NCBI GenBank assembly: GCA_949372635.1
Contig: CASIAB010000001.1
Coordinates: 238,332 to 302,331 of the forward strand
DNA: 64,000 nt
Source of the DNA: an uncultured Pseudomonadales bacterium
GTDB taxonomy: Bacteria > Pseudomonadota > Gammaproteobacteria > Pseudomonadales > Pseudohongiellaceae
Direction: 5' to 3'
The translations under genes were made by a program, and so were the position numbers. Below the pieces are notes generated by a model, which saw nothing but the letters and a program-made list of their open reading frames with translations, was not told where the DNA came from and did not search any database. This document shows, piece after piece, positions 29,905 to 40,505 of this stretch (positions are counted from its first letter, which is position 1; every line of letters begins with the position of its first letter).

Positions 29905-30613
29905 CTACTCACTCGATTCAGGATTGGCTCTCATGCTTGTATCATACAGAGCGTTAATTTCCTTCAGTCGTTCTGGTGTACCGATGTCCATCCATAGGCC
30001 TTCGTACACCGCGCCACTTACTTGATCTTCCAACATAGCTTCCTGTAGAAGAGGCACCGTTGATCTCGGCTGAATGGGATAGTCACGGAATAGGTTCTTG
30101 TGCATCACACTGATGCCACTAAAAGTAAGTCGCTGATCACGAGCGGAATGATCTTCGTGAACTCGACCCTTGGTCATCAATATAAAAATCGCCGTGAGGA
30201 TTGTGATCTGCATTCTCGACCAGCACGAGGTGAGCCAACCTATCGATTCCGTCGACTGGCTCTAAGCTGGCAAAATTAAAGTCTGTCCAGATGTCCGCAT
30301 TTACTACTAAAAAGCAATCGTCTTTCAACTTGGGTAGTGCCTTGATGATGCCGCCCGCCGTCTCTAACCTGATCGGTTCTTTCGAGTAGCTGATCGAAGT
30401 ACCGTACTTCGATCCATTCCCAAGCAGCTCCTCGATCATGCCTCCTAAATAAAAGTGATTGATCACTATGCCTGTTACACCCCCAGCAACAAGTCTCTCA
30501 ATCTGATGCTCGATAAGAGTCTTATCCCCTACTTTCAGTAGAGGCTTGGGTAGATCGGCGGTGAGAGGCTGCATTCGCTTGCCAAGCCCGGCCGCCAAAA
30601 TCATTGCACGCAT
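29905..30613 (-). pseudogene. murU: N-acetylmuramate alpha-1-phosphate uridylyltransferase MurU, one frameshift
   Basis: Peptidoglycan-recycling nucleotidyltransferase making UDP-MurNAc. The N-terminal frame (30613 to about 30170) has MILAAGLGKRMQPLTADLPK and the metal-binding VVNADIWTDF. It breaks at a run of three C (30167-30169), after which the next frame continues with GRVHEDHSARDQRLTFSGIS and EGLWMDIGTPERLKEINALY to 29905. Removing one base of the run restores a continuous protein of about 235 aa. Either a fresh mutation or a homopolymer error. The ATG overlaps the amgK stop by one base. Confidence 0.85.
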
Positions 30614-31689
30614 TAGAATTCCAGATTGAGTTTCGTTTTCGCTGCAGTAAGTACTTTTGTCTCAAACCAGTCTAGGAAGGGAACCATTTCCCCATATTGG
30701 GAGGCTGCTTCCAGAAAATACTGGATAACCAGAGGGATATCGGCCAAGTACTGCGGTTTATTATCTCTTATGCACAATCGAGAGAAGATCCCCATGACCT
30801 TGAAATTGCGCTGTAGACCCATGAGATCGAAGTCGCGGCGGAATTGAGAGGCTGAAGTGCCTTCTACCACTCCAGCCGCACTCGCCAATTCGAAGTAGTG
30901 AAGCGCCAGTGATTCAACTAAATCTGGGCTCCAGCGGATATAACAATCGCGTAGTAGGGAGACCAAATCGTAACTATAGGCTCCTGCCATCGCATCTTGA
31001 AAATCTATGATGCCAGGCCCGGAACCTTCTGGAAATCTCGCATCATCGAGAATCAGCAGATTCCGTGAATGATAGTCGCGGTGCACCGCCACCTCAGCCT
31101 GTCCTAGAGCGGCCTCTTCTAGAAAAGTAAAAGTGCTGGAAATTAAGTCGCGCTCGGTTGTGCTCAGGTCGAGACCAAGATAATGACCACAAAACCAGTC
31201 TTCGAAAAGCTGCATCTCTGTGCGTAGATTTTTGCGACTATAGGGGGCAAGTCTCTTTTTATCTACACTCGACTGTATTTTGATTAGCGCGCGAATCGCG
31301 TCCTTGTACAGACTCTCAACCTGATACTCGGAAATCGCATCCAAGCCACCTTCTTGCAATGTTAACAAACGAGGCAAGTATAAGCGGTCGCCGAAATCCT
31401 CAATTAATAGAAATCCATCGGAATAATTTTTCGCAAATACCTCAGGTGATTTGACCCCCGCCTCTCGTAAGTAGCCTGCGATCTCTACAAACAATTCACT
31501 GTTTTCATTAGCCGGCGGGGCATCTACCGCAATGAAGCTTTGCTCGGGTAGCTGGGCGCGGAAGTAACGGCGAAAGCTCGCATCTCCACTCACAGTAGTG
31601 AGTTCAATATCGACCGAGCCCAATTCCAAAAGCTGACTCAATTGTCCATTTACCCAATCATTTAACTGCGCCTTGCGACTATTACTCAT
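30613..31689 (-). CDS. amgK: N-acetylmuramate/N-acetylglucosamine kinase AmgK
   Basis: Phosphorylates MurNAc and GlcNAc at the anomeric position, the first step of the recycling route that bypasses de novo UDP-MurNAc synthesis. 358 aa, aminoglycoside phosphotransferase fold: SGDASFRRYFRAQL near the N-terminus, the catalytic HRDYHSRNLLIL, and the metal site IIDFQDAMAGAYSYDL. It overlaps murU by one base and is divergent from lptD across 233 bp, exactly the arrangement in Pseudomonas. Confidence 0.93.
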   Translation of the reverse strand: MSNSRKAQLNDWVNGQLSQLLELGSVDIELTTVSGDASFRRYFRAQLPEQSFIAVDAPPANENSELFVEIAGYLREAGVKSPEVFAKNYSDGFLLIEDFGDRLYLPRLLTLQEGGLDAISEYQVESLYKDAIRALIKIQSSVDKKRLAPYSRKNLRTEMQLFEDWFCGHYLGLDLSTTERDLISSTFTFLEEAALGQAEVAVHRDYHSRNLLILDDARFPEGSGPGIIDFQDAMAGAYSYDLVSLLRDCYIRWSPDLVESLALHYFELASAAGVVEGTSASQFRRDFDLMGLQRNFKVMGIFSRLCIRDNKPQYLADIPLVIQYFLEAASQYGEMVPFLDWFETKVLTAAKTKLNLEF

Positions 31690-31922
31690 TCTGACTCGTT
31701 TTCTCTTGTGTCTCTTGTTTTCGGGCGTTCTGGGGCAAGCTTAGGCAGCGGAAATCTAAGGCCCCGCTTTGCATTCAATCCGCGATGAATTATTATGCCC
31801 TGCTTAATACATGATCAAAGCATCTCTTATCACCTAGTTAGTCGGTTTCAATCCAAATTTGTTTAAGGCCTGCCGCCTGTCACAGTGATTTACCCAATAG
31901 AATCTGGAACCGCGAATCAAGT

Positions 31923-34672
31923 ATGCCGTTCAAAAAACGCCATCTCGGTACTGAAATAGCCCTAATCTTGTCTTTGGGATTACTGCTCACTGCAATATCC
32001 AGCACGGCACAGGCACAGCTTGTGCAAGTCAGCTGCCGCGCAAACGATTCAGGCGATGGCTGGATCTGTGAGGAGAACCCAACTCCCGGCAGCACTAACA
32101 CAGTACCCACAACTACCCGGCCCCTAAACAATACTGAAGTTGGAGCTAGAATTGGTGAGATTGATGCCGCTAATGAGAACCGGCAGGAAACCCCGGCAAC
32201 AAGCCATCCTCAACCAACACAAGCTTCCCAACAAGCAGACGAACCCTACGGTAGCCGCACCATAGATAGAGCCAACTGCGCTCAGAGCTACCCAGACCAC
32301 CCAACGCTATGACCTAGATTGGGTTCCACTGGAATCTTTAAGCGCAGAGCAACTCACCCAGCTGGCTGGAAACTGCTGTGGCGCGTTTGTAGACCCTACC
32401 GGACTCAAGAAGGGCAACGAGAACCGACCCTCTGATTCCGATACTCGCTTCGATACCGAGCAGGGCATAAGAGGCATCTCCCAAAACCTAATCAGTATCG
32501 ACGGCGATATCATCGTGCAACAAGGCTATCGCACTATCGAGAATGACGAATCCACTACTATCGATAGCGCAGAGAACACCGTATTAATGCAGGGCGACGT
32601 TATCTTTCGCGAACCGGGCGTCATGCTGCGAGGTAGTTCAGCCTTGATTGACAATAATGCCGGCGACAATCAAGTCGAAGATGCGCAGTATGTGCTGCAT
32701 GACTTAGGTGCCCACGGCAACGCCGAGAGCATCACCTACAGCAGCAACACCGGCAGCGTAACCATCGAGAATGGCGAATTTAGCCGATGCGAACCCGAAT
32801 CGAGATTCTGGTTATTCCGCGCAGAAAGCATCATGCTCAATCAAGATGAGGGAGTCGGCTATGCAACCGCTGTAAGCCTACGCATAAAAGATGTACCAAT
32901 TTTCTACTATCCAGGCACCCTCCCTTTCCCCCTCGGCGACGAGCGCATGTCTGGCTTCCTGGCGCCCAGCACCGGATCGACGCGCAGCGGCGGGTTCGAC
33001 TTCCAACTGCCCTACTACTTCAACCTTGCGCCGCAATACGACGCCACTCTCTCGCCTAGGCTCATATCAGACCGTGGCGTGCTGACGGGGCTAGAGCTTC
33101 GCTACCTTGCTGAAACGTCACTAAACACCTTGAACATGTCCTACCTAGGCAATGACAAACTGTTCGATGAAACAACTGCGAATGTGCTCGGCACTGATTC
33201 GCCACCAACAGATAACCGCTGGTTTATCGGCTACGAACATTACGGTGTCTATGGTCGCAACTGGTCCAGCTTTGTTGACTACAATGCCGTAAGCGATGAA
33301 GATTATTTCTACGATCTGGGCAGCAATGGCCTGAATACGACCAGCCGCACACACCTAAATAGGCAGGCGCGACTAAACTTCAATACCGAATATCTGCGCG
33401 CAGGGCTCAATGTGCAGCGCATCCAGATAATCGACCCATTTATTTCTTCGATAAACCTGAACCGACCCTATGATCGTCTGCCGCAATTTTATTTTGATAC
33501 CGACGCCTATTTAGGCGCAGGTTTCCGAGTAGAACTAGGCGGCCAGATTACTTCTTTTGACAGAACATTGGATGAGTCACTCTTATCAACAGACCCAGCT
33601 AGACAATGGTGCGCTTGTCAATGGCGAACGCTTGAATCTAGAGCCTGCAATCAGTTGGTCGATCGAGCAGCCGGGCTGGTTCCTGCGCGCCAATGCAAAG
33701 TTCAAGCACGCGTCTTACAAACTGCAGAATCAAGCCACAGCATCGATGGATAATTCAGACATTGGCATCAACGTCTACAATTTCGATAGCGGACTCATCT
33801 TCGAGCGCCCCATGTCCGGCGGCTTCACTCAGACACTTGAGCCTAGAGCGTACTATCTATTTAGTGAGTTTGAAGACCAAAGCATGCTCCCGCTGTTCGA
33901 TACTTCGGAACTCAACTTCAGCTTCAGCCAACTGTTTCGCGAAGACCGATTCAGTGGCGGTGATCGCATCGGTGATGCCGATCAAGCAAGCATAGCTATT
34001 ACGAGTCGCATACTCGATGAGAAGGGCAAAGAGCGTGCCCGAATGAGCCTAGGCCAGATTCGCTACTTCGATGATAGGCAGGTGGGCCTGAGCAACCCTA
34101 TTCAATCCTGGATACCACGCTATTCCCCAATGAATCAAAAATCCGCGCTGGCTGGCGAATTTTCTCTACACTTTGGAGAGAACTGGCACCTGAATACTGA
34201 CGTACAGTACAACGAAGAAACCGAAGAACTGGACGAAGGCAGCTTTCAACTTCGCTACCATAAGGACAACGATCATCTGTTTAATCTGGCCTACCGCTAC
34301 AGAAACCTGGTAAGTTCACCTAACTTCATCCTACCCAGAGGGATCGACCCTCGTATCAAGCAGACCGACTTCTCTGCAGCCTGGCCGATAAATCAAACTT
34401 GGAAGCTACTGGCCAGATGGAACTATGACCATAGCAATTCTCGGAACTTAGAGACCTTTGCCGGAGTCGAGTACAACAATTGTTGTGCGACAATACGAAT
34501 TATTGCGCGGGAATGGGTTGACGAAGACGAATTGTTTGTACCTAATATCGAACCGAACCAAGGAATTTTTGTCCAAGTCACCCTGAATGGGCTAGGAAAC
34601 ATCACAGGCGGCGGCATTAGCAGTCTATTAAGCGATGGTATACGTGGGTTTAGAGAGAATGATGATAAGTAG
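31923..34672 (+). pseudogene. lptD: LPS-assembly protein LptD, split by two frameshifts
   Basis: Outer-membrane barrel that inserts lipopolysaccharide with LptE. Three frames add up to one protein of about 915 aa: 31923-32312 (signal peptide ending AQA and a variable linker), then about 32266-33605 (DLDWVPLESLSAEQLTQLAG, the OstA-like part with GDVIFREPGVMLRGSSA, and the first barrel strands), then about 33590-34672 (LDNGALVNGERLNLEPAISW, barrel end with NNCCATIRIIARE). The first shift lies between 32266 and 32310, the second between about 33565 and 33605. Conserved cysteines CC occur in both the N-terminal and C-terminal parts, as in LptD. Because LptD is normally essential, sequence errors are a serious alternative. 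Confidence 0.88.
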
Positions 34673-35999
34673 ATCGAGCGCTAAAGAAACAGCATCAATG
34701 AGGCAAGGCGCATTTACCCTTGTCCGCCTCTTCTCGACAATCGGCTTGGGGCTCGCATTAACAATTAGCTCAGGATCGGTCTGTGCACAACGGGTGTTAC
34801 TGGACAGAATCGTCGCCCTCGTCGACGAGGGTGTGGTCCTGCAGAGCGAGCTTAATGCACGTATTATTGAAATTCGAGGGAATGCGGCTCGCGCCAACCG
34901 CACTCTTCCAGAAGCCGAGCAACTCAAAACTGAAGTGCTGGATTCACTGATAATTGAAAATTTGCAGATGCAGTTGGCGGAGAGAGTAAGTATTCGCTTT
35001 AACGATGATGAGATTAACCGAATTCTTGGCAGTATGGCCGACAACAACAGCATGACTTTCGATGAGTATCTGGAGGTATTAAATGAGGCGGGTGTCTACC
35101 TGCAAACCCGAGAGCAGGTTCGCAAGCAGATGACTATGCAAGAATTACAGCGCGGCATGGTGAACCGTCGAATTCAAATTACCGAACAGGAAATTGATAA
35201 TTTCCTGAATTCCGAAATGGGTCGTGAAATCATGGCTCCGAATTTTCTTGTTGAACACATGCTTATCCCCACTGGCAGTGAAGATCCCGCAAAGCAAAGT
35301 AAATTACGCTTTGCCGCCGACTTAGTAGGTCGCGTCAAAGATGGCGAGAACTTCGCAGCAGTGAGAGCGGAAGCGGCTCAGGCCCGCTTGTTTGAAGTTG
35401 ACGCAACAGAGTTCGGGTGGCGCAAAGCTGAAGCTCTCCCAAACCTGTTTAGAGAGATTGTCGAAGGCATGGAAGTTGGCGATATAGAAGGGCCTATTGA
35501 AGCAGGAAATGGCTTTCACCTAATTCAACTATCGAACAAGGCTGGCGGCACCGAGCAGATGGTAAAGCAGACAAACTTTCGCCACATCATGCTCACTCCT
35601 AATGAGATTAGGGACGAACAACAGACAGAGAATACTATTCGCGAATTTCGACAGCAAATTGTAGAAGGCGAAGAGTTTGCGACACTGGCGCGACAGAATT
35701 CCGACGACGCCAGTTCCGTCGTTGCAGGCGGCGACATGGACTGGATCAACGAGGGAGAACTGCCACCAGATATGGCATCTATGATAGATGCTCTCGATAT
35801 AGGAGATCTGAGCGAGCCATTCCGCACGACCAATGGCTGGCATATTGCAGAGGTTATAGAACGCCGCGTAACCGACCTAAGCACAATTTACTCGCGAAAT
35901 CAGGCAGAGGGCGCCTTACGTAATCGCAAGTTTGATTTGGAATTACAGAATTGGCTAATAGAGATTCGCGAAGAGGCCTTCGTAGAGTTTATCGATTAG
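34659..35999 (+). CDS. surA: Periplasmic chaperone and peptidyl-prolyl isomerase SurA
   Basis: Chaperone for outer-membrane proteins, including LptD encoded just upstream. About 446 aa from the ATG at 34659, which has GAGAG a few bases ahead and overlaps the lptD end by 14 nt; an ATG at 34698 gives a more compact signal peptide ending VCAQ and is equally plausible. The N-terminal SurA domain has LLDRIVALVDEGVVLQSELN and NNSMTFDEYLEVLNEAG. Two parvulin domains follow (from NFLVEHMLIPTG and from NFRHIMLTPNEI). Confidence 0.94.
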   Translation: MMISRSSAKETASMRQGAFTLVRLFSTIGLGLALTISSGSVCAQRVLLDRIVALVDEGVVLQSELNARIIEIRGNAARANRTLPEAEQLKTEVLDSLIIENLQMQLAERVSIRFNDDEINRILGSMADNNSMTFDEYLEVLNEAGVYLQTREQVRKQMTMQELQRGMVNRRIQITEQEIDNFLNSEMGREIMAPNFLVEHMLIPTGSEDPAKQSKLRFAADLVGRVKDGENFAAVRAEAAQARLFEVDATEFGWRKAEALPNLFREIVEGMEVGDIEGPIEAGNGFHLIQLSNKAGGTEQMVKQTNFRHIMLTPNEIRDEQQTENTIREFRQQIVEGEEFATLARQNSDDASSVVAGGDMDWINEGELPPDMASMIDALDIGDLSEPFRTTNGWHIAEVIERRVTDLSTIYSRNQAEGALRNRKFDLELQNWLIEIREEAFVEFID

Positions 36000-36094
36000 T
36001 GCTCGCTTCGACTTCATTCAACAGGGCTTGTTTAGAAGACCTCGCGATCTAAGACCACGAGAGACCACCCCAATATCTTCGTAGGAAAGTCGTT

Positions 36095-37087
36095 GTGACA
36101 CACCGAATAGCTATCACACCAGGAGAGCCAGCAGGCATAGGCCCCGACCTATGCATAGTCATAGCACAGAACCCTCCCAGCGATGTTGAATTGGTCATCG
36201 TCGCCGACCCTAAGCTATTAGCGAATCGAGCTGCGCAGTTAGGCCATCCACTTAGACTCAAGATTTTCGAAGCAGCTACTGAACCCGCAGAAACAAAAGC
36301 GGGAGAACTAACCGTGCTCCCCGTTCAATTGCGGTCCAAAGCAGCACCAGGGGTGCTTGATAAGGAGAATGCAGAATACGTGCTGGAAACACTGCGAGTA
36401 GCCGCGCAAACTGTCAGCGATAGTAATTGCGATGCGATGGTCACAGGCCCCGTTCACAAGGGCATTATCAATGATGCAGGAATACCCTTCTCAGGTCATA
36501 CAGAGTATCTCGCCGAATTTTGCAACCAAGATCAAACCGTTATGATGCTGGCGACAGAAGGCCTTCGCGTAGCCTTGGCGACGACGCACCTACCGTTGAG
36601 CGCTGTGCCCCGCGCGATCACTAAAGAGCTATTGCGCGCTATCATCAAAATTTTGAACGCTGATCTACAATCAAAATTTGGAATTGTTACACCCAAGATT
36701 CTAGTGTGCGGGCTCAACCCTCATGCCGGCGAAGGAGGACACCTAGGTAACGAGGAGATCGAGACTATCGAACCTGCTCTAGAGCAGATGCGAGATCAGG
36801 GGATAGACCTGATTGGCCCCCTGCCAGCCGACACAATTTTTACGACCAAATACCTCTCCAACGCCGATGCCGTTCTCGCGATGTACCACGACCAGGGGCT
36901 GCCCGTACTAAAATTCAAGGGCTTCGGAGCGGCGAGTAATATCACCCTAGGGCTGCCTATTATAAGAACATCGGTCGATCATGGAACCGCACTAGATCTA
37001 GCTGCAACTGGCAAGGCTGAAACAGGAAGCCTCATTAATGCCATCACTACAGCGCTGGAAATGAGCAAACACTGGAGTCAGTCCTAG
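36095..37087 (+). CDS. pdxA: 4-hydroxythreonine-4-phosphate dehydrogenase
   Basis: NAD-dependent step of pyridoxal-phosphate synthesis. 330 aa from a GTG at 36095 with AGGAAAG at a good distance. [18 protein letters not shown] at the N-terminus, [23 protein letters not shown], the metal-binding [13 protein letters not shown] and [14 protein letters not shown] are family signatures. It shares one base with the rsmA start. Confidence 0.96.
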   Translation: MTHRIAITPGEPAGIGPDLCIVIAQNPPSDVELVIVADPKLLANRAAQLGHPLRLKIFEAATEPAETKAGELTVLPVQLRSKAAPGVLDKENAEYVLETLRVAAQTVSDSNCDAMVTGPVHKGIINDAGIPFSGHTEYLAEFCNQDQTVMMLATEGLRVALATTHLPLSAVPRAITKELLRAIIKILNADLQSKFGIVTPKILVCGLNPHAGEGGHLGNEEIETIEPALEQMRDQGIDLIGPLPADTIFTTKYLSNADAVLAMYHDQGLPVLKFKGFGAASNITLGLPIIRTSVDHGTALDLAATGKAETGSLINAITTALEMSKHWSQS

Positions 37088-37908
37088 TGGCGCAATCTAA
37101 AGCGGTAACTCTGATTACTGGCACAGCACACCAGGCCCGAAAGCGCTTTGGTCAGAATTTCCTTCATGACCAACAAGTCATCGATCGTATTATTAGCCAG
37201 ATCGCGCCCTCTAGTGACGAACATCTTCTAGAGATAGGCCCTGGACAAGGTGCCCTCACTAAGCAATTAGCAGGATCCGGCGCAAAATTGGACTGTGTCG
37301 AATTGGATCGCGACCTAGCTGAGCACCTTAAACATCAATATCGCGACTATGATAATGTGAACATTCACCAACACGATATTCTCAAACTTGACCTGAACAA
37401 TCTCGAACTTAGTGGCAAACGAATTCGTATCATCGGCAATCTTCCTTACAACATTTCGACGCCTGTTCTTTTCCACTTGCTAAAGTACTACGAGAAAATT
37501 GAAGACATGAACTTCATGTTGCAACTAGAGGTAGTGGAGCGCATGTCAGCCAATGTAGGCGATAAGAACTACGGACGACTTAGTTTGATGCTGCAGTATT
37601 ATTGTCAAGCAGAGAAATTGTTCGACGTGTCGCCTCAGGCTTTCACTCCTCAACCGAAAGTAAATTCGGCGATAGTGCGATTAACTCCCCACAAGGAGCT
37701 ACCAGTTACAGCAAAAAATCCGGACTGCCTTAAAGTTGTCGTGCGCACCGCATTCAATCAACGTCGCAAGACCCTGAAAAACAGCCTGAAGACGCTCATA
37801 TCTGATAGCAAACTTGGCGACCTCGAGATAGACATGACGCTCAGACCTGAAAAATTGAGTCTTACTGACTACGTAAAAATAAGCGATGCAATAAGCGAAT
37901 CAATATGA
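37087..37908 (+). CDS. rsmA: 16S rRNA dimethyladenosine transferase
   Basis: KsgA/RsmA, dimethylates A1518 and A1519 of 16S rRNA. 273 aa from a GTG at 37087 overlapping the pdxA stop by one base. RKRFGQNFLHDQQVIDRI, the SAM loop LEIGPGQGALTKQLAGSG, and the catalytic NLPYNISTPVLFHLL are present. Its TGA overlaps the apaG ATG (ATGA), so pdxA-rsmA-apaG are translationally linked. Confidence 0.97.
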   Translation: MAQSKAVTLITGTAHQARKRFGQNFLHDQQVIDRIISQIAPSSDEHLLEIGPGQGALTKQLAGSGAKLDCVELDRDLAEHLKHQYRDYDNVNIHQHDILKLDLNNLELSGKRIRIIGNLPYNISTPVLFHLLKYYEKIEDMNFMLQLEVVERMSANVGDKNYGRLSLMLQYYCQAEKLFDVSPQAFTPQPKVNSAIVRLTPHKELPVTAKNPDCLKVVVRTAFNQRRKTLKNSLKTLISDSKLGDLEIDMTLRPEKLSLTDYVKISDAISESI

Positions 37909-38282
37909 GTAAACAACCCGACATTCAAATCGAAGTTAGAACACAATTTTTACTAGAACAATCTAACCCCGAGGAAGACCGTTATGCTTTTGCCTACACG
38001 GTAGAAATCTGCAATCGCAGCGACGAGATGGTTAAGCTATTGAATCGTTACTGGCACATTACAGACGACAACGAGAAGGTTGAGGAAGTTCGCGGTGCCG
38101 GCGTAATTGGCCAACAGCCAGAAATTCTGCCGGGTCAGTCGTTTCACTATACCAGCGGCGCTATCATCGAAACCCAATTCGGCAGCATGCAAGGAGATTA
38201 TGAGATGCAGAGTGTTGGCGGTGAGAAGTTTACAGCGCAGATACCACCCTTCTTGTTAGCTCCCCCTCTCGCCGTTCACTAA
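37905..38282 (+). CDS. apaG: Co2+/Mg2+ efflux-associated protein ApaG
   Basis: 125 aa single-domain protein with a fibronectin-III-like fold. YAFAYTVEICNRSDEMVKLL, RYWHITDDN, VRGAGVIGQQPEILPG and FHYTSGAIIETQFGSMQGDY match the family closely. It overlaps rsmA by 4 nt and precedes apaH, the widespread rsmA-apaG-apaH order. The biochemical role is not settled. Confidence 0.95.
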   Translation: MSKQPDIQIEVRTQFLLEQSNPEEDRYAFAYTVEICNRSDEMVKLLNRYWHITDDNEKVEEVRGAGVIGQQPEILPGQSFHYTSGAIIETQFGSMQGDYEMQSVGGEKFTAQIPPFLLAPPLAVH

Positions 38283-38376
38283 AGGACGCAGCCAGAACTG
38301 TCTAAAACAAGTTGCCGCAGAGTGATGCTATACTCTCGGACATGCATTCATTACACACATTAGCTTTCTATCCCGC

Positions 38377-39198
38377 ATGAGTACCTACGTGGTCGGCGAT
38401 CTTCAGGGCTGTTACAAGCCACTGAAGAAACTGCTAAAAAAAGTTAAATTCTTGGAATCCAAAGACAAGCTCTGGTGCGTTGGCGATCTTGTTAATCGCG
38501 GGCCTGAATCGCTGGAGACATTGCGTTTCTTACACGATATGGCCGACTCCATAGAACTCGTATTGGGAAACCATGACCTACATCTCATAGCAATATATGA
38601 AGGTTGTGCACCTGCCAGAAGCAAAGACACACTAGACGATCTGCTGAACGCTATGGATTGCCAAAATCTCTGCGATTGGCTTCGAACGCAGCCGCTCGCC
38701 CATTATGAAAGCCTAGATACTAAGACCGGCGTTAAAGACTTCCTGATGGTGCATGCGGGTGTTGCGCCACATTGGACATTGCAGAAGACCTTGGATCTCT
38801 CAGCGGAAGTTCAGTTCGCACTGCTCGATACCCACTATAAGGAATTCCTGCGCCATATGTATGGCAACACTCCTGATCGCTGGCACGACCAATTAGAAGA
38901 TCTAGACCGCTTACGCGTGATTACCAATTACCTTACACGAGTTCGCTTCTGCGACGAGATAGGAACTATGCAATTCACTGTGAAAGAGGGACTCAGATCA
39001 GCCCCACAGGGGTTTAAACCTTGGTTCGAATACGAGAAAATGACCCCGGATACGACAATTCTTTTTGGACACTGGGCGGCACTCGAAGGCTATACTGGCA
39101 AGACACATGTTCATGCTTTGGATACTGGGTATGTCTGGGGTCGCGAACTGACATTAATGCGACTCGAAGACCAGCAACTATACTCAATCTCATGTTAG
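38377..39198 (+). CDS. apaH: Symmetrical bis(5'-nucleosyl)-tetraphosphatase
   Basis: Hydrolyses Ap4A to two ADP and acts on Np4-capped RNA. 273 aa. The calcineurin-type phosphoesterase motifs are clear: VGDLQGCYKPLKKLL, CVGDLVNRGPESLETL, LGNHDLHLI, and FGHWAALEG and LDTGYVWG near the C-terminus. Confidence 0.96.
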   Translation: MSTYVVGDLQGCYKPLKKLLKKVKFLESKDKLWCVGDLVNRGPESLETLRFLHDMADSIELVLGNHDLHLIAIYEGCAPARSKDTLDDLLNAMDCQNLCDWLRTQPLAHYESLDTKTGVKDFLMVHAGVAPHWTLQKTLDLSAEVQFALLDTHYKEFLRHMYGNTPDRWHDQLEDLDRLRVITNYLTRVRFCDEIGTMQFTVKEGLRSAPQGFKPWFEYEKMTPDTTILFGHWAALEGYTGKTHVHALDTGYVWGRELTLMRLEDQQLYSISC

Positions 39199-39240
39199 AC
39201 CAAAGTTAAATACGAGCTAGATTCAAAACAGCAATTCAAG

Positions 39241-40488
39241 ATGACTATGAAAATATATCTAGTCGGCGGCGCAGTCCGCGACAGTCTCTTAGACCTTCCC
39301 GTTCGGGACAAGGACTGGGTCGTCGTAGGAAGCAACGCTAGATTGATGAAGGAACAAGGCTATTTGCAAGTCGGTAAAGGCTTCCCCGTGTTTATTCATC
39401 CCGAAACCAAGCAGGAATATGCACTAGCTCGAACGGAAAGAAAAGTTGGCGTAGGATATCTAGGCTTCGAGTTCGATGCATCTGAATTTGTCACGCTAGA
39501 GCAAGACCTACTGCGCAGAGACCTCACCATCAATGCCATCGCCGAATCTAGCGATGGTCAAATGATCGACCCCTATGACGGTCTTCAGGACATTAAAGAC
39601 AAACTACTGCGCCATGTCTCCCCTGCATTCGCCGAAGACCCCCTACGAGTGCTGAGAGTCGCCAAATTCGCCGCGCGTTTTGCGAGACTCGGCTTTACAG
39701 TCGCCGCGGAAACTCAAAAATTAATGAACGACATCGTCCAGAGCGGCGAGATTGAAACCCTCGTTCGCGAGAGAGTCTGGCAGGAAATTGAACAATCCAT
39801 GGGCGGCCCAGCACCGGATGTGTTCATTCGAGTTCTGCGGAACTGTGGTGCACTCAAGTTGATCTTACCAGAAGTAGATCGGCTCTTCGGCGTGCCGCAA
39901 TCGGTCAAGTATCACCCAGAAGTGGACACAGGCTTGCACATCCTTCTTTGTCTCCAGCAGGCGGCTAAGCTAACCGACGACCCTGTGGTTCGCTATGCAG
40001 CCCTAGTGCATGACGTAGGCAAAGGAGTCACTGATAAAGCCAAATGGCCCAGCCACTCTGCGCATGAAACCCTCGGCCTAACGCTGCAGGCGGATATCAG
40101 TAAGCGTCTACATGTCCCGAATGAATTTTCGAAACTCGCCGCCCTCGTTTGTGAACATCACACAAAATTACACCGCATTAAAGAACTACGCCCAGCTGCG
40201 CTTTTGAAGCTAATAGAGGCGCTCGATGGTTTCCGTCGACCTGAGCGCATGCAGAAATTTCTACTCGCTTGCGAGGCGGATGCCAAAGGGAGAACGGGAC
40301 TTGAAGAACGCGACTATCCACAGAATACTTATCTAACAACGATACTGGATGAGCTAATACAGCTGGACCTAGGGGCGCTGCTCAAAGAGGCTAAGCCAAA
40401 AAACAATCAAGAGTTTGTGCAGCAAAGCCGGCTCAACTTATTGAGTGACATCCTAACTCGGCTCAAAATCTCTGAGACGGCGAATTAA
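39241..40488 (+). CDS. cca: Multifunctional CCA protein (tRNA nucleotidyltransferase with HD domain)
   Basis: Adds and repairs the 3' CCA of tRNAs. 415 aa, close to the E. coli length. Class II nucleotidyltransferase head: IYLVGGAVRDSLLDLPVRDK, DLLRRDLTINAIAE, and the RVLRVAKFAARFARLGF basic region. The C-terminal HD phosphohydrolase domain has YAALVHDVGKGVTDKAKWP and CEHHTKLHRI, giving 2'3'-cyclic phosphodiesterase and phosphatase activity. ATG at 39241; a second ATG two codons on is possible. Confidence 0.95.
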   Translation: MTMKIYLVGGAVRDSLLDLPVRDKDWVVVGSNARLMKEQGYLQVGKGFPVFIHPETKQEYALARTERKVGVGYLGFEFDASEFVTLEQDLLRRDLTINAIAESSDGQMIDPYDGLQDIKDKLLRHVSPAFAEDPLRVLRVAKFAARFARLGFTVAAETQKLMNDIVQSGEIETLVRERVWQEIEQSMGGPAPDVFIRVLRNCGALKLILPEVDRLFGVPQSVKYHPEVDTGLHILLCLQQAAKLTDDPVVRYAALVHDVGKGVTDKAKWPSHSAHETLGLTLQADISKRLHVPNEFSKLAALVCEHHTKLHRIKELRPAALLKLIEALDGFRRPERMQKFLLACEADAKGRTGLEERDYPQNTYLTTILDELIQLDLGALLKEAKPKNNQEFVQQSRLNLLSDILTRLKISETAN

Positions 40489-40505
40489 ACTGGCAACAGA
40501 TTGCT

